Assembly: GCA_050258375.1 (NCBI GenBank)
Contig: JBLMYQ010000029.1
Coordinates: 1-64,000 of the forward strand
DNA: 64,000 bases
From: JBLMYQ01 sp050258375
GTDB taxonomy: Bacteria > Bacillota > Clostridia > Acetivibrionales > UBA4821
Reading direction: 5' to 3'
Under the pieces are notes generated by a model that worked only from the letters and a program-made list of their open reading frames with translations, did no database searches and was not told the DNA's origin. The translations under genes and the position numbers were made by a program. This document shows positions 8,499-17,002 of the stretch, piece after piece; position 1 is the stretch's first letter, and every line of letters begins with the position of its first letter.

Positions 8499-9233
8499 TT
8501 AGTAATATACTTCTGCAAGATATAATCCTTGCGGCGGGACAGTCTTTCCCAGCAAGCTTCTATTTCCTGTCTCCATGGCTTTTTTTATATCTTCAATACT
8601 AATTTTTTCTCTTCCTGCATCAATTAATGTTCCTACAATTATTCGAACCATATTATAGAGAAATCCATCCGCTTTCAATCCAACTATAATCCTATCACCC
8701 TTTTCTTCAAGTTCAGCTTGATATATAGTTCTAAATGTGTCCTTTACCAAGCATCCGGAAGCCATAAATCCTTTGAAATCATGTGTACCAAGTAACAGCT
8801 CCAATGATTGCTTCATAAGGTCAATATTAAGCCTGTATGGACAAAAATATTCTCGTTTTGCCTCAAGCGCAGAAGAAAATCTGGCATTGTTAATTATATA
8901 TTTATAATATTTGCCTTTAGCAGAAAATCTGGCATGAAAATCTTCGGGCACTTCACATGCTTCCTTGACTACAATATCATCAGGTAACAAAGCATTAAGC
9001 GCGCAAGGAATCTTATTTGCAGGTATTTTGCAATCAGTGCTGAAATTGGCAGCCTGACCAAGCGCATGAACTCCTGCATCAGTTCTCCCTGCCGATGTAA
9101 TAGAAACCTCATGTTCAAGAACTTTACCCAGCGTATTTTCCAGAACCTCCTGCACGCTAATCTGGTCAGGCTGCCTTTGCCATCCATGATAATTTGTTCC
9201 ATCGTATTCAATTATGAGTTTTATATTTCGCAT
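8499..9233 (-). CDS. truA: tRNA pseudouridine(38-40) synthase
   Basis: This 244-residue TruA modifies uridines 38-40 in the anticodon arm of tRNAs. The catalytic aspartate is Asp52 in SAGRTDAGVHALGQ, and the conserved FLYNMVRIIVGTL and GLYL regions are present. The ATG preceded by GGAGAAG was chosen; the earlier ATG at 9248 lies within the stem of the rplQ terminator and has no ribosome site. truA follows the ribosomal cluster in many Firmicutes, but here a strong terminator separates it from rplQ. Confidence 0.95.
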   Translation of the reverse strand: MRNIKLIIEYDGTNYHGWQRQPDQISVQEVLENTLGKVLEHEVSITSAGRTDAGVHALGQAANFSTDCKIPANKIPCALNALLPDDIVVKEACEVPEDFHARFSAKGKYYKYIINNARFSSALEAKREYFCPYRLNIDLMKQSLELLLGTHDFKGFMASGCLVKDTFRTIYQAELEEKGDRIIVGLKADGFLYNMVRIIVGTLIDAGREKISIEDIKKAMETGNRSLLGKTVPPQGLYLAEVYY

Positions 9234-9245
9234 TTCTTCTCCAAG

Positions 9246-9297
9246 CATAAAATAAATTAAAAAGAAACCGTTAGGTTTCTTTTTAATTTATTTTATG
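9246..9297 (-). terminator. Terminator of the ribosomal super-operon
   Basis: A 24-bp perfect palindromic stem closes on the loop GTTA just after the rplQ stop. On the minus strand the 3' arm includes U runs. The truA start lies about 13 bases beyond it, so truA may depend on read-through or its own promoter. Confidence 0.88.
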
Positions 9298-9304
9298 TCA
9301 TTAT

Positions 9305-9829
9305 TTATACCAATTCAAGTATTACTTCTTCTGCTCCGTCACCTCTTCTTGGACCAAGCTTAAGAATCCTTGTGTACCCACCATTTCTATCCTTGTACTT
9401 CAATGCTATATCTTCAAAAAGTTTCTTTGGAAGATCTACATTTTTCCCTTCAGAATCCTTAACCTTATACACATAAGACATAATTTGTCTTCTTGCAGCA
9501 AGTCTTGCAGGAGCATCTAAAGTTACCATTTCCTGAACCTTTTCTCTTTCAACCTTTAAATACTTTTTCCCATTTTTACTGGTAACAGTACTTGTTATTC
9601 TATTGCCTTTGCTGTCAACTTTAGCTCTGCTAACCCACTTTGTAGCACTGGTTACATTATCTCTTTCCTTTACAGCAAGCGTTATAAGCTTTTCTGCTAT
9701 GACCCTTACTTCTTTCGCTCTTGCTTCAGTTGTCTTGATACGTCCACTTTGGAACAACGCTGTTACAAGACCTCTAAGCATTGCATTTCTTTGTGCCGTT
9801 GTACGGCCAAGCTTTCTTGTACCTGTCAT
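9305..9829 (-). CDS. rplQ: 50S ribosomal protein L17
   Basis: L17 binds 23S rRNA near the exit of the peptide tunnel. The N-terminal half (RKLGRTTAQRNAMLRGL and the KTTEARAKEVRVIAEKLI region) is typical. At 174 residues it is longer than the usual 115-130, because a middle stretch of about 50 residues (about 55-105, with VSRAKVDSKGNRI) is inserted before the conserved LPKKLFEDIALKYKDRNGGY end. It is the last gene of the super-operon, 24 bases after rpoA. Confidence 0.97.
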   Translation of the reverse strand: MTGTRKLGRTTAQRNAMLRGLVTALFQSGRIKTTEARAKEVRVIAEKLITLAVKERDNVTSATKWVSRAKVDSKGNRITSTVTSKNGKKYLKVEREKVQEMVTLDAPARLAARRQIMSYVYKVKDSEGKNVDLPKKLFEDIALKYKDRNGGYTRILKLGPRRGDGAEEVILELV

Positions 9830-9853
9830 TATACTTCACCTCCTGAAACCCAA

Positions 9854-10801
9854 TCAATCTTCACTGGGAGCAAGCAAAAGTCCCAGCGCATTTAGCTTTT
9901 GAACTACCTCTTCAAGCGACTTTCTTCCGAGGTTTCTTACCTTCATCATATCCTCTTCAGTCTTCGCAATGAGGTCTTCAACTGTATTTATACCAGCTCT
10001 TTTCAAGCAATTGTAAGATCTAACCGAAAGATCAAGTTCTTCAATTGTCATTTCAAGAACCTTTTCCTTTTTGGTTTCTTCCTTTTCTACCATTATCTCA
10101 GTATTCCGAGCATTATCTGATAAATCAATAAACAGCTTTAAGTGTTCACTCATTATCTTTGCTCCCAAGCTAAGGGCTTCGTAAGGATTAATGCTTCCAT
10201 TTGCCCAAACATCAATTGTAAGTTTATCATAGTCAGTAACCTGACCAACACGGGTATTCTCAACAACAAAATTTACCTTCCTTATAGGTGTGTATAATGA
10301 ATCAACCGGTATAACACCTATTGGATTGGCACTATTTTTGTTTTTATCAGCAAGAACATATCCTCTACCTTTAGTAACATTTAATTCCATATAAAACTTG
10401 GCATTATCTGCTAATGTTGCAATGTGCAATTCCGGATTGAGTATTTCAACATCAGGGTCTTCTTTGATATCTCCCGCGGTTATTTCTCCCTCACCATTTT
10501 TCTCAATATAAAGGGTCTTTGGTCCATCTGTATGAAGCTTTAAAGCTATACCTTTAACATTAAGAATGATTTCGGTAACATCTTCAACAACTCCGTTTAT
10601 TGTAGAAAATTCATGTAATACACCATCAATCTTTACTGATGTTACAGCTGCTCCAGGTAGTGATGAAAGGAGAATCCTTCTTAATGAGTTTCCTAGTGTC
10701 GTGCCGTATCCTCTTTCAAGAGGTTCTACGGTAAATCTTCCGTACGAATTGTCCGGAGCCACTTCAACACACTCTATCTTGGGTTTTTCTATTTCTATCA
10801 T
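9854..10801 (-). CDS. rpoA: DNA-directed RNA polymerase alpha subunit
   Basis: This 315-residue subunit has an N-terminal dimerisation domain (about 1-230, with YGTTLGNSLRRILLSSLPG) and a C-terminal domain (about 250-315, with LDLSVRSYNCLKRAGI) that binds UP elements and activators. Two ATG codons are adjacent; the second, 6 bases from GGGAGG, gives the usual MIEIEKP start. The gene lies between rpsD and rplQ as in most Firmicutes. Confidence 0.98.
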   Translation of the reverse strand: MIEIEKPKIECVEVAPDNSYGRFTVEPLERGYGTTLGNSLRRILLSSLPGAAVTSVKIDGVLHEFSTINGVVEDVTEIILNVKGIALKLHTDGPKTLYIEKNGEGEITAGDIKEDPDVEILNPELHIATLADNAKFYMELNVTKGRGYVLADKNKNSANPIGVIPVDSLYTPIRKVNFVVENTRVGQVTDYDKLTIDVWANGSINPYEALSLGAKIMSEHLKLFIDLSDNARNTEIMVEKEETKKEKVLEMTIEELDLSVRSYNCLKRAGINTVEDLIAKTEEDMMKVRNLGRKSLEEVVQKLNALGLLLAPSED

Positions 10802-10819
10802 CATTAACCTCCCATTTAT

Positions 10820-10854
10820 AGTTTACAGTTTACAGTTAACAGTCTACAGTTGAC
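10820..10854. repeat. Heptad-repeat array A (rpsD-rpoA gap)
   Basis: Five tandem 7-bp units are seen: AGTTTAC, AGTTTAC, AGTTAAC, AGTCTAC, AGTTGAC. The complementary arm is weak (a CAAACTGTA segment near 10890). The array starts about 18 bases from the rpoA start. The remaining 180 bases up to rpsD show no other feature. Confidence 0.8.
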
Positions 10855-11032
10855 AGCAATAATTCAAATTCAACGTCAACATCTCTCTGCAAACTGTATT
10901 GCTTTTCATTTTCATGAAAGCAATAAACTTATAATGTGCGCGATCATAAATTTCTTTAATTAATTCTGCCATAACCGCATTAACACATTTTATACTCCGC
11001 TTTATTATTTTTTTATTTACATGCAGAGTATA

Positions 11033-11659
11033 TTATTTGGAGTATAGCTCAACTATCAGATGTTCTTCTACTTGTAAATCAATATCTTCTCTAGTAGGAG
11101 CTGTTAGTACTGTTCCTTTGAGTTTTTCCTGATTTGTTTCAAGCCATTTTGGAACTACTTTACTTCCTGTTACTTCAAGGATTTCTTTGAATATTTCATT
11201 TTCCTTGCTTCCTTCTCTCACAGAAATTACATCCTGTGCTCTTACCAAATATGAAGGTATATTAACCTTTTTGCCATTTACATCAAAATGTCCATGTGTT
11301 ACTAATTGTCTTGCTTCTGTTCTTGATCTAGCAAAACCTAACCTATAAACAATATTGTCTAGCCTTGTTTCAAGGAGCTTAAGGAGATTTTCACCTGTAA
11401 TACCTTTTGTTGTTGAAGCCATTTCAAAATATTTTCTGAATTGACTTTCCAAAACTCCATAAAATTTCTTTGCTTTTTGTTTTTCTCTAAGCTGTACGCC
11501 ATATTCAGAAAGTTTCTTTTTTGCCTGACCGTGCTGTCCTGGGGCATACTGTCTCTTAGTTACTCCGCATTTCTCTGTATAGCATCTTTCGCCTTTAAGA
11601 AAGAGCTTTTCACCTTCGCGACGACAAAGCTTGCACGAAGGTCCAGTATATCTCGCCAT
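11033..11659 (-). CDS. rpsD: 30S ribosomal protein S4
   Basis: This 208-residue primary 16S rRNA-binding protein also acts as a translational repressor in some bacteria. The N-terminal Cys-rich segment CKLCRREGEKLFLKGERC binds zinc in the C+ type, and the S4 domain follows (about 98-160, with RLDNIVYRLGFARSRTEARQLVTHGH). Length is normal. Confidence 0.98.
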   Translation of the reverse strand: MARYTGPSCKLCRREGEKLFLKGERCYTEKCGVTKRQYAPGQHGQAKKKLSEYGVQLREKQKAKKFYGVLESQFRKYFEMASTTKGITGENLLKLLETRLDNIVYRLGFARSRTEARQLVTHGHFDVNGKKVNIPSYLVRAQDVISVREGSKENEIFKEILEVTGSKVVPKWLETNQEKLKGTVLTAPTREDIDLQVEEHLIVELYSK

Positions 11660-11693
11660 CTATATTCACACCTCCATCAATTATTAAAACTGG

Positions 11694-11777
11694 TAGTTTA
11701 AAGTGTAAAATGTAAAGTGTAAAGTTATTTTTCTTATTAAGGTTTTAACTTTAAACTTTAACCTGTCAACTTTAAAC
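11694..11777. repeat. Heptad-repeat hairpin B (rpsK-rpsD gap)
   Basis: The first arm is TAGTTTA, AAGTGTA, AAATGTA, AAGTGTA, AAGTTAT (11694-11728). The second is TTTTAAC, TTTAAAC, TTTAACC, TGTCAAC, TTTAAAC (11743-11777). The arms are roughly complementary, so the spacer RNA can form a stem of about 30 bp with a 14-base loop. It fills most of the 122-base gap. Confidence 0.88.
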
Positions 11778-11781
11778 TGAA

Positions 11782-12186
11782 TTAAACTCTTCTTCTCTTT
11801 GGCGGTCTGCAGCCATTATGTGGAATTGGAGTAACATCTTTAATAAGACTTACTTCCAATCCTGCCGCTTGAAGAGCACGAATTGCAGCTTCTCTACCTG
11901 AACCAGGACCTTTAACGTAAACTTCTACGGTCTTAAGTCCATGTTCCATTGCTGTTTTTGTTGCTGTTTCAGCTGCCATCTGAGCCGCAAAAGGAGTGCT
12001 TTTCTTTGAGCCTCTAAATCCAAGTCCACCGGCACTTGCCCAAGAAAGTACATTTCCTGCCGTATCGGTTATACTTACAATTGTATTATTAAATGTTGAC
12101 TGTATATGAGCCGCTCCACGTTCAATATTTTTGCGTTCTCTTCTTTTTCTTGTGGTCTTCTTAGCACTAGAAGCCTTTGTAGCCAT
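11782..12186 (-). CDS. rpsK: 30S ribosomal protein S11
   Basis: This 134-residue protein of the small-subunit platform has the conserved AHIQSTFNNTIVSITD segment and the C-terminal PHNGCRPPKRRRV. It lies 15 bases after rpsM. Confidence 0.98.
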   Translation of the reverse strand: MATKASSAKKTTRKRRERKNIERGAAHIQSTFNNTIVSITDTAGNVLSWASAGGLGFRGSKKSTPFAAQMAAETATKTAMEHGLKTVEVYVKGPGSGREAAIRALQAAGLEVSLIKDVTPIPHNGCRPPKRRRV

Positions 12187-12201
12187 TTATACTTCTACCT
12201 C

Positions 12202-12570
12202 CTATTTCTTTTTAGCACCAGCAATCTTTTTAGGCCCTTTTCTTGTCCTGGCATTAGTCTTAGTTCTCTGACCTCTAACCGGAAGCCCTTTTCTATGCCT
12301 TATCCCTCTATAGCATCCAATTTCCATAAGTCTTTTTATATTTAAGGATACTTCTCTTCTGAGATCTCCTTCTACCTTACAATTCTTATCAATATACTCT
12401 CTAAGCTTGCTTATTTCAGCATCTGTAAGGTCTTTAACGCGTGTATCAGGATTAATTCCTGTTGCTTTTAAAATTTCATTTGATACTGAACGACCTATAC
12501 CAAAAATATAGGTAAGGCCAATTTCGACCCTTTTTTCTCTCGGCAAATCAACTCCCGAAATACGAGCCAT
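12202..12570 (-). CDS. rpsM: 30S ribosomal protein S13
   Basis: This 122-residue small-subunit head protein begins MARISGVDLPREKRVEIGLT and ends in the basic tail KGPKKIAGAKKK. The start was set at the ATG about 8 bases after GGAGGTG, 12 bases inside the longest frame. The 200 bases upstream, between it and rpmJ, show no array or gene. Confidence 0.98.
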   Translation of the reverse strand: MARISGVDLPREKRVEIGLTYIFGIGRSVSNEILKATGINPDTRVKDLTDAEISKLREYIDKNCKVEGDLRREVSLNIKRLMEIGCYRGIRHRKGLPVRGQRTKTNARTRKGPKKIAGAKKK

Positions 12571-12771
12571 TTCTCGATACACCTCCTAAAAATTCTCTTT
12601 AATAGCTCCATTTATTGACCACGAGGGAGGTCAATAAGACCAATATCTGGATTTAATTGTTATTTATATATAAACTGCATTATAAGTAAATGAATTACAG
12701 CATTTATCTGTCTGTAAAGCACCAGCCGCTACCTATAATCAATTTATTTCCCATTTAATTATCAACTAATT

Positions 12772-12885
12772 TTAGCCTTGTCTTTGTTTGTGCTTAGGAT
12801 TTTCGCAAATTACTCTAAGCTTACCTTTTCTTCTGATGAATTTGCATTTTTCACAAATCGCCTTTACTGATGGTCTTACCTTCAT
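12772..12885 (-). CDS. rpmJ: 50S ribosomal protein L36 (zinc-binding form)
   Basis: This is a 37-residue gene. The protein begins MKVRPSVKAICEKCKFI and ends KHKQRQG, with Cys11, Cys14, Cys27 and His32 forming the usual C+ zinc site. It sits between infA and rpsM as in other Firmicutes. Confidence 0.97.
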   Translation of the reverse strand: MKVRPSVKAICEKCKFIRRKGKLRVICENPKHKQRQG

Positions 12886-12911
12886 GTTAATCCTCATTCC
12901 TTTCACTAATT

Positions 12912-13003
12912 TTGGTTTAGGGTTCAGAGCTGTGAGTTCAGAGCTTTAGAGCTCCTTCAAAGTATTTCTTAAACCTCTCAACTCCCAACACTCAACTCTT
13001 AAC
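12912..13003. repeat. Heptad-repeat hairpin C (infA-rpmJ gap)
   Basis: The first arm is an irregular series of GTTC and GAGCT units (TTGGTTT, AGGGTTC, AGAGCTG, TGAGTTC). The second is very regular: TTAAACC, TCTCAAC, TCCCAAC, ACTCAAC, TCTTAAC (12969-13003). The arms complement each other roughly. Confidence 0.85.
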
Positions 13004-13005
13004 TA

Positions 13006-13224
13006 TTATTTTGCCCGCCATGTTATCCTGCCACGTGTAAGATCGTATGGTGATAACTCAATTGTTACTTTGTCACCTGGAAGAATCCTAATAAAATTCA
13101 TTCTCAATTTTCCAGATATATGAGCCAGGATTTTATGACCGTTTTCCAATTCTACCTGAAACAAAGCATTTGGCAGCGCTTCTACTACTGTTCCCTCAAC
13201 TTCTATTATATCTTCCTTTGCCAT
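13006..13224 (-). CDS. infA: Translation initiation factor IF-1
   Basis: This 72-residue OB-fold factor binds the ribosomal A site during initiation. It begins MAKEDIIEVEGTVVEALPNA and includes HISGKLRMNFIRILPGDKV. The ATG following GGGAGGGTG was chosen over an upstream in-frame ATG. Confidence 0.98.
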   Translation of the reverse strand: MAKEDIIEVEGTVVEALPNALFQVELENGHKILAHISGKLRMNFIRILPGDKVTIELSPYDLTRGRITWRAK

Positions 13225-13260
13225 TGTATCACCCTCCCTCATTTTCCGATACAAGACCTA

Positions 13261-13530
13261 CTATTGTTCTGAACCCTCAAAATATTTTTTCAAATGCTTC
13301 TTCAAGTCAGAATTTGTGATTTTCGAACCAATTAGGACCTTGCCTTTTACGGTTTCGTCAATATATAAAGGAACCAGATGTTTAACTTTCTTTTTCTTAG
13401 GTCTCTCTATCCTTCTCGAGTCTCCATTCGCAATAAACACGTATTCCTCGGACTCATCTATTTGTACTACAAAGAAATATTTTTTTTTATCTCTCCCACA
13501 CTTGGACAGAACAATCTGACCGAGTTCCAT
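13261..13530 (-). CDS. KOW-domain RNA-binding protein (L14e/L6e/L27e-like)
   Basis: This 89-residue protein has an N-terminal KOW-like beta barrel (LGQIVLSKCGRDKKKYFFVV) and a basic PKKKKVKHLVP stretch. It corresponds to the KOW protein that clostridia usually carry between map and infA. It resembles archaeal/eukaryotic L14e and probably binds RNA or ribosomes, but its role is undefined. Confidence 0.87.
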   Translation of the reverse strand: MELGQIVLSKCGRDKKKYFFVVQIDESEEYVFIANGDSRRIERPKKKKVKHLVPLYIDETVKGKVLIGSKITNSDLKKHLKKYFEGSEQ

Positions 13531-13623
13531 TATCCTAAAATCACCTCGTCATTATAACAACCTATTTCTTCTATAACCCTTATAAAATTGAACAATTTAT
13601 TTTATACTATTTTTTTTCAATAT

Positions 13624-14397
13624 TCAAGATGTTTTTTTCAGTTTTGTGAGTATTTCAGGATTTTCTTCAGTAATCAATATTGTATTTTCATAATGGGCAG
13701 ACAAACTTCCATCTGCTGTAACAACTGTCCAATTGTTAGATAATATCCTTATAGAATATTCCCCCATATTAACCATTGGTTCTATTGCCAATGTCATTCC
13801 TTTTGCAAGTCTGGGTCCATAGCCCGGTCTTCCGAAATTAGGTATTTGAGGCTCTTCTTGCAGCTCTCTTCCAATACCATGACCTACAAAGTCTCTGACA
13901 ACTGAATATCCATTGGCTTCAACAAACAATTGCACTGCATTTGAAATATCAGTAAGCCTATTTCCTTCTCTAGCAAATTTTATTCCTTCAAAGAAACTCT
14001 GCTCGGTAACTTTTATTAGTCTAAGTGCTTCAGCAGTCACTTCTCCAACAGGGTGGGTCATTGCAGAATCTCCATGATACCCTTTATAACAGGCTCCAAT
14101 ATCAATACTGATTATATCTCCTTCTTTTAGGACATTCTTACCGGGTATTCCATGCACTACCTCATTGTTTATAGATGCGCATATTGTTGCAGGAAAAATA
14201 CTACGATTTATTCCTTCTTTCCCTTTAAAAGAAGGAATTGCACCATTTGCACGGATAACCCTTTCAGCTATTTCATCCAATTCCAGTGTAGTTATTCCAG
14301 GCTTTATGAATTTTTTAACCTCTTCATGCGCCAAAGCAACAATCTTTCCGGCTATTCTCATAAGCTCTATTTCTTTGGCTGATTTCACTGAAATCAT
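13624..14397 (-). CDS. map: Methionine aminopeptidase, type I
   Basis: This 257-residue metallopeptidase removes the N-terminal methionine from nascent proteins. The five metal ligands can be placed in DIGACYKGYHGDSAMT (two Asp), FVGHGIG (His), LAIEPMVNMG (Glu) and the final YENTILIT (Glu). The ATG after GGAGGT was chosen. It lies downstream of adk as in most Gram-positives, coupling protein maturation to ribosome synthesis. Confidence 0.97.
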   Translation of the reverse strand: MISVKSAKEIELMRIAGKIVALAHEEVKKFIKPGITTLELDEIAERVIRANGAIPSFKGKEGINRSIFPATICASINNEVVHGIPGKNVLKEGDIISIDIGACYKGYHGDSAMTHPVGEVTAEALRLIKVTEQSFFEGIKFAREGNRLTDISNAVQLFVEANGYSVVRDFVGHGIGRELQEEPQIPNFGRPGYGPRLAKGMTLAIEPMVNMGEYSIRILSNNWTVVTADGSLSAHYENTILITEENPEILTKLKKTS

Positions 14398-14475
14398 TTT
14401 GACCTCCAAATATTTTTTAAAAAATACTCCAAAATTTATAACAATCCCAAATCCTTTACATCAGTTAGCTTATTA

Positions 14476-15126
14476 CTAACCTAATTTATCTAATACTTTG
14501 AATATCTTTTCAGATATAGATTTTACTTCGCCTTCTCCATTAATTTCAGTCAATAGCTTTCTTTCTTTGTAATATTGGATTAGCGGCTCAGTTTGCTCGT
14601 GGTATACCGACATACGTTTTTTAACAGTTTCTTCAGTATCATCCACTCTCTGAATCAGAGCAGTTCCACATGTATTACATTTCCCATCAATGACAGGAGG
14701 CGTATAAATTATATGATAAGTAGCTTTGCAGTTAGAACATACCCTTCGGCCTATCATTCTTTCAAGTATTAATTCATCAGCAGCCTCTATATTGAGTACC
14801 ATATCAATTTTAAGATTATCTTTTGCAAGTTTGTCTTCAAGAGCATTTGCCTGTGCAACAGTTCTTGGAAAGCCATCAAGTATAAAGCCATTTACACAAT
14901 CCTTTTCTTTAAGGCGTCTACCCACCATATCAATAGTTATTTCATCAGGCACAAGACTGCCTTTATCCATATATTCCTTTGCAATTCTCCCGAGCTCGGT
15001 CTGGTTCTTGATATTTTCCCTGAATATATCTCCAGTAGAAATATGGGGTATATTCAATTTTTGCGAAATAATATCAGCCTGTGTACCTTTACCAGCTCCG
15101 GGAGCTCCTAAAATGATAAGCCTCAC
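14476..15126 (-). CDS. adk: Adenylate kinase with zinc-binding lid
   Basis: This 216-residue enzyme interconverts ATP, AMP and ADP. The P-loop GAPGAGKGT is at residues 7-15. The long lid carries four cysteines (CSNCKATYH and later CNTCG), the structural zinc site seen in Gram-positive enzymes. It follows secY in the usual order. Confidence 0.98.
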   Translation of the reverse strand: MRLIILGAPGAGKGTQADIISQKLNIPHISTGDIFRENIKNQTELGRIAKEYMDKGSLVPDEITIDMVGRRLKEKDCVNGFILDGFPRTVAQANALEDKLAKDNLKIDMVLNIEAADELILERMIGRRVCSNCKATYHIIYTPPVIDGKCNTCGTALIQRVDDTEETVKKRMSVYHEQTEPLIQYYKERKLLTEINGEGEVKSISEKIFKVLDKLG

Positions 15127-15145
15127 AAAACACGCCCCCTTTAAA

Positions 15146-15222
15146 TAGTTTAAAGTTTAAAGTTGACAGTTAAAACTTTTTAGATTCTTTTAACTTTACA
15201 CTGTCAACCTTAAACTACTACC
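15146..15222. repeat. Heptad-repeat hairpin D (secY-adk gap)
   Basis: The first arm is TAGTTTA, AAGTTTA, AAGTTGA, CAGTTAA (15146-15173). The second is TTTTAAC, TTTACAC, TGTCAAC, CTTAAAC (15188-15215). The arms are complementary with few mismatches around a 14-base centre. The second arm ends about 10 bases before the secY stop. Confidence 0.9.
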
Positions 15223-15225
15223 AGC

Positions 15226-16503
15226 CTATTCTAAGAAACCCTTATAGTGCCTCATAAGCATCTGTGACTCAAGCTGTTTTACAGTATCCATAGCAACACC
15301 AACAACAATCAAAAGAGCGGTACCTCCAAAGTAGATATTTCCGAAAGGAGTAACCCATTGGATAAGGTAAGGAACTGTTGATATTGTTGCAAGGAATAAT
15401 CCTCCAAAAATAGTAACCCTGTTAAGCACATTCTTAATATAATCAGCCGTTGGTTTTCCTGATCTTATTCCAGGTATAAAACCTCCATTTTTTTTCAGGG
15501 TATTTGCTATTTCTACATGATTGAATATTACATATGTGTAAAAGAAAGTAAATCCTACTATTAACAATGCATCTACTATGGCATATACTGCAGAGTTAGG
15601 TGAGAATATATTATTTTGTATCCAGAGCCAAGCACCTGTTGGATTAGGATTAACAAATCTCATTATTGTAGCAGGAAACATAGTAATTGACATTGCAAAT
15701 ATGATTGGAATAACACCAGCCATTGCAACCTTGACAGGAATATGCGTACTCTGTCCACCATACATCTTTCTTCCAACAACTCTTTTAGCATACTGTACGG
15801 GAATTCTTCTTTCTGCAAGCTGCACCCACACAACAGCCGCAATTGCAGCAAACATAAATACTAAAAGTAATATTACCAGCAGCCACATAACTACATCGGT
15901 ACCTGCCTTTTCATATAAGTAAGCTCCTGCATACGGTATTCTTGATACAATACCTGCAAAAATAAGAAGTGATATTCCATTTCCTATACCATATTCGGTG
16001 ATTTGTTCTCCCAACCACATAAGGAACGCTGTCCCTGCAGTAAAAGTAAGAACAACAGTAATTGCTGTAAGCCATCCAGGATTATAAACAGCACCGCTGT
16101 AAGCAAGTGAAGCATAAAGCCCTATTGCTTGAATGAGAGCCAATACAACTGTTCCATATCTGGTATACTGAGCAATTATCTTTCTTCCTTCCTCACCTTC
16201 TTTTGCAAGCCTTTCTAAGCTTGGTATAGCTATTGTAAGGAGCTGCATTATAATTGAAGCATTAATATAAGGTGTTATACTCATAGCAAAAAGCGAAAGG
16301 TTTTTCAAAGCACCTCCACCTATGCTATCTAGCAATCCAACCAAGTCTCCACCTTTGCCTATTATGCCTTCCATAACTTTGTGGTTAAGTCCAGGCACAG
16401 GAATAAAGGAACCAATTCTGAAAACCAGAATCATTCCTACTGTAAAAAGTATCTTCCTGCGCAAATCCATGATTTTCCATGCATTTACCAGAGTCTGAAA
16501 CAA
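15226..16503 (-). CDS. secY: Protein translocase subunit SecY
   Basis: This 425-residue channel subunit of the Sec translocon has ten predicted membrane spans. The plug region (VGLLDSIGGGALKNLSLFAM) and the cytoplasmic loop with KRVVGRKMYGGQSTHIPVK are recognisable. The start is TTG: family alignment demands MFQTLVNAWKIMDL, no ATG fits, and GAGGTGG lies about 7 bases upstream. It starts one base after the rplO stop. Confidence 0.97.
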   Translation of the reverse strand: MFQTLVNAWKIMDLRRKILFTVGMILVFRIGSFIPVPGLNHKVMEGIIGKGGDLVGLLDSIGGGALKNLSLFAMSITPYINASIIMQLLTIAIPSLERLAKEGEEGRKIIAQYTRYGTVVLALIQAIGLYASLAYSGAVYNPGWLTAITVVLTFTAGTAFLMWLGEQITEYGIGNGISLLIFAGIVSRIPYAGAYLYEKAGTDVVMWLLVILLLVFMFAAIAAVVWVQLAERRIPVQYAKRVVGRKMYGGQSTHIPVKVAMAGVIPIIFAMSITMFPATIMRFVNPNPTGAWLWIQNNIFSPNSAVYAIVDALLIVGFTFFYTYVIFNHVEIANTLKKNGGFIPGIRSGKPTADYIKNVLNRVTIFGGLFLATISTVPYLIQWVTPFGNIYFGGTALLIVVGVAMDTVKQLESQMLMRHYKGFLE

Positions 16504-16504
16504 A

Positions 16505-16945
16505 TTATACCACCTCGACCTTTCCTCCTGCTGCTACTATTTTTTCTTCAGCAGCTTTTGTAAATCTTGCAGCTTGAATCGTTAATTTTTTCTTAATTTC
16601 TCCATTTCCAAGAACTACTATACCATCTTTGTAATTTTTTACAATACCTGATGTTTTTAGCAGCTCTTTAGTTACAACTGTTCCATCCTCAAAGGAATTT
16701 AATGTTGCAACATTTATTTCAACATACTCTTTAGCAAAAGTATTCTTGAAACCTCTCTTAGGAAGTCTTCTGAAAAGTGGCATTTGCCCACCTTCAAATC
16801 CAGGTCTTACTCCACCGCCAGAACGTGCCTTTTGACCTTTATGGCCTTTTCCGGCAGTTTTGCCATTTCCTGTTCCTATTCCTCTGCCTTTTCTCTTTGG
16901 CGCAGTTCTTGAGCCCTCGGCAGGTCTTAATTCATTCAGCTTCAT
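16505..16945 (-). CDS. rplO: 50S ribosomal protein L15
   Basis: This 146-residue protein has the glycine/arginine-rich N-terminal part (GRGIGTGNGKTAGKGHKGQ) and a C-terminal domain with VEINVATLNSF. The ATG after GGGGAGGT was chosen. It is followed almost directly by secY. Confidence 0.98.
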   Translation of the reverse strand: MKLNELRPAEGSRTAPKRKGRGIGTGNGKTAGKGHKGQKARSGGGVRPGFEGGQMPLFRRLPKRGFKNTFAKEYVEINVATLNSFEDGTVVTKELLKTSGIVKNYKDGIVVLGNGEIKKKLTIQAARFTKAAEEKIVAAGGKVEVV

Positions 16946-16966
16946 ATTTTTACCTCCCCTCATTGT

Positions 16967-17001
16967 TAGTGTAAAATGTAAAATTTAAAGTGCAAAACTG
17001 A
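16967..17001. repeat. Heptad-repeat array E (rpsE-rplO gap)
   Basis: TAGTGTA, AAATGTA, AAATTTA, AAGTGCA and AAACTGA follow one another and end one base before the rpsE stop codon. Only one arm is present. Confidence 0.75.
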
Positions 17002-17002
17002 T

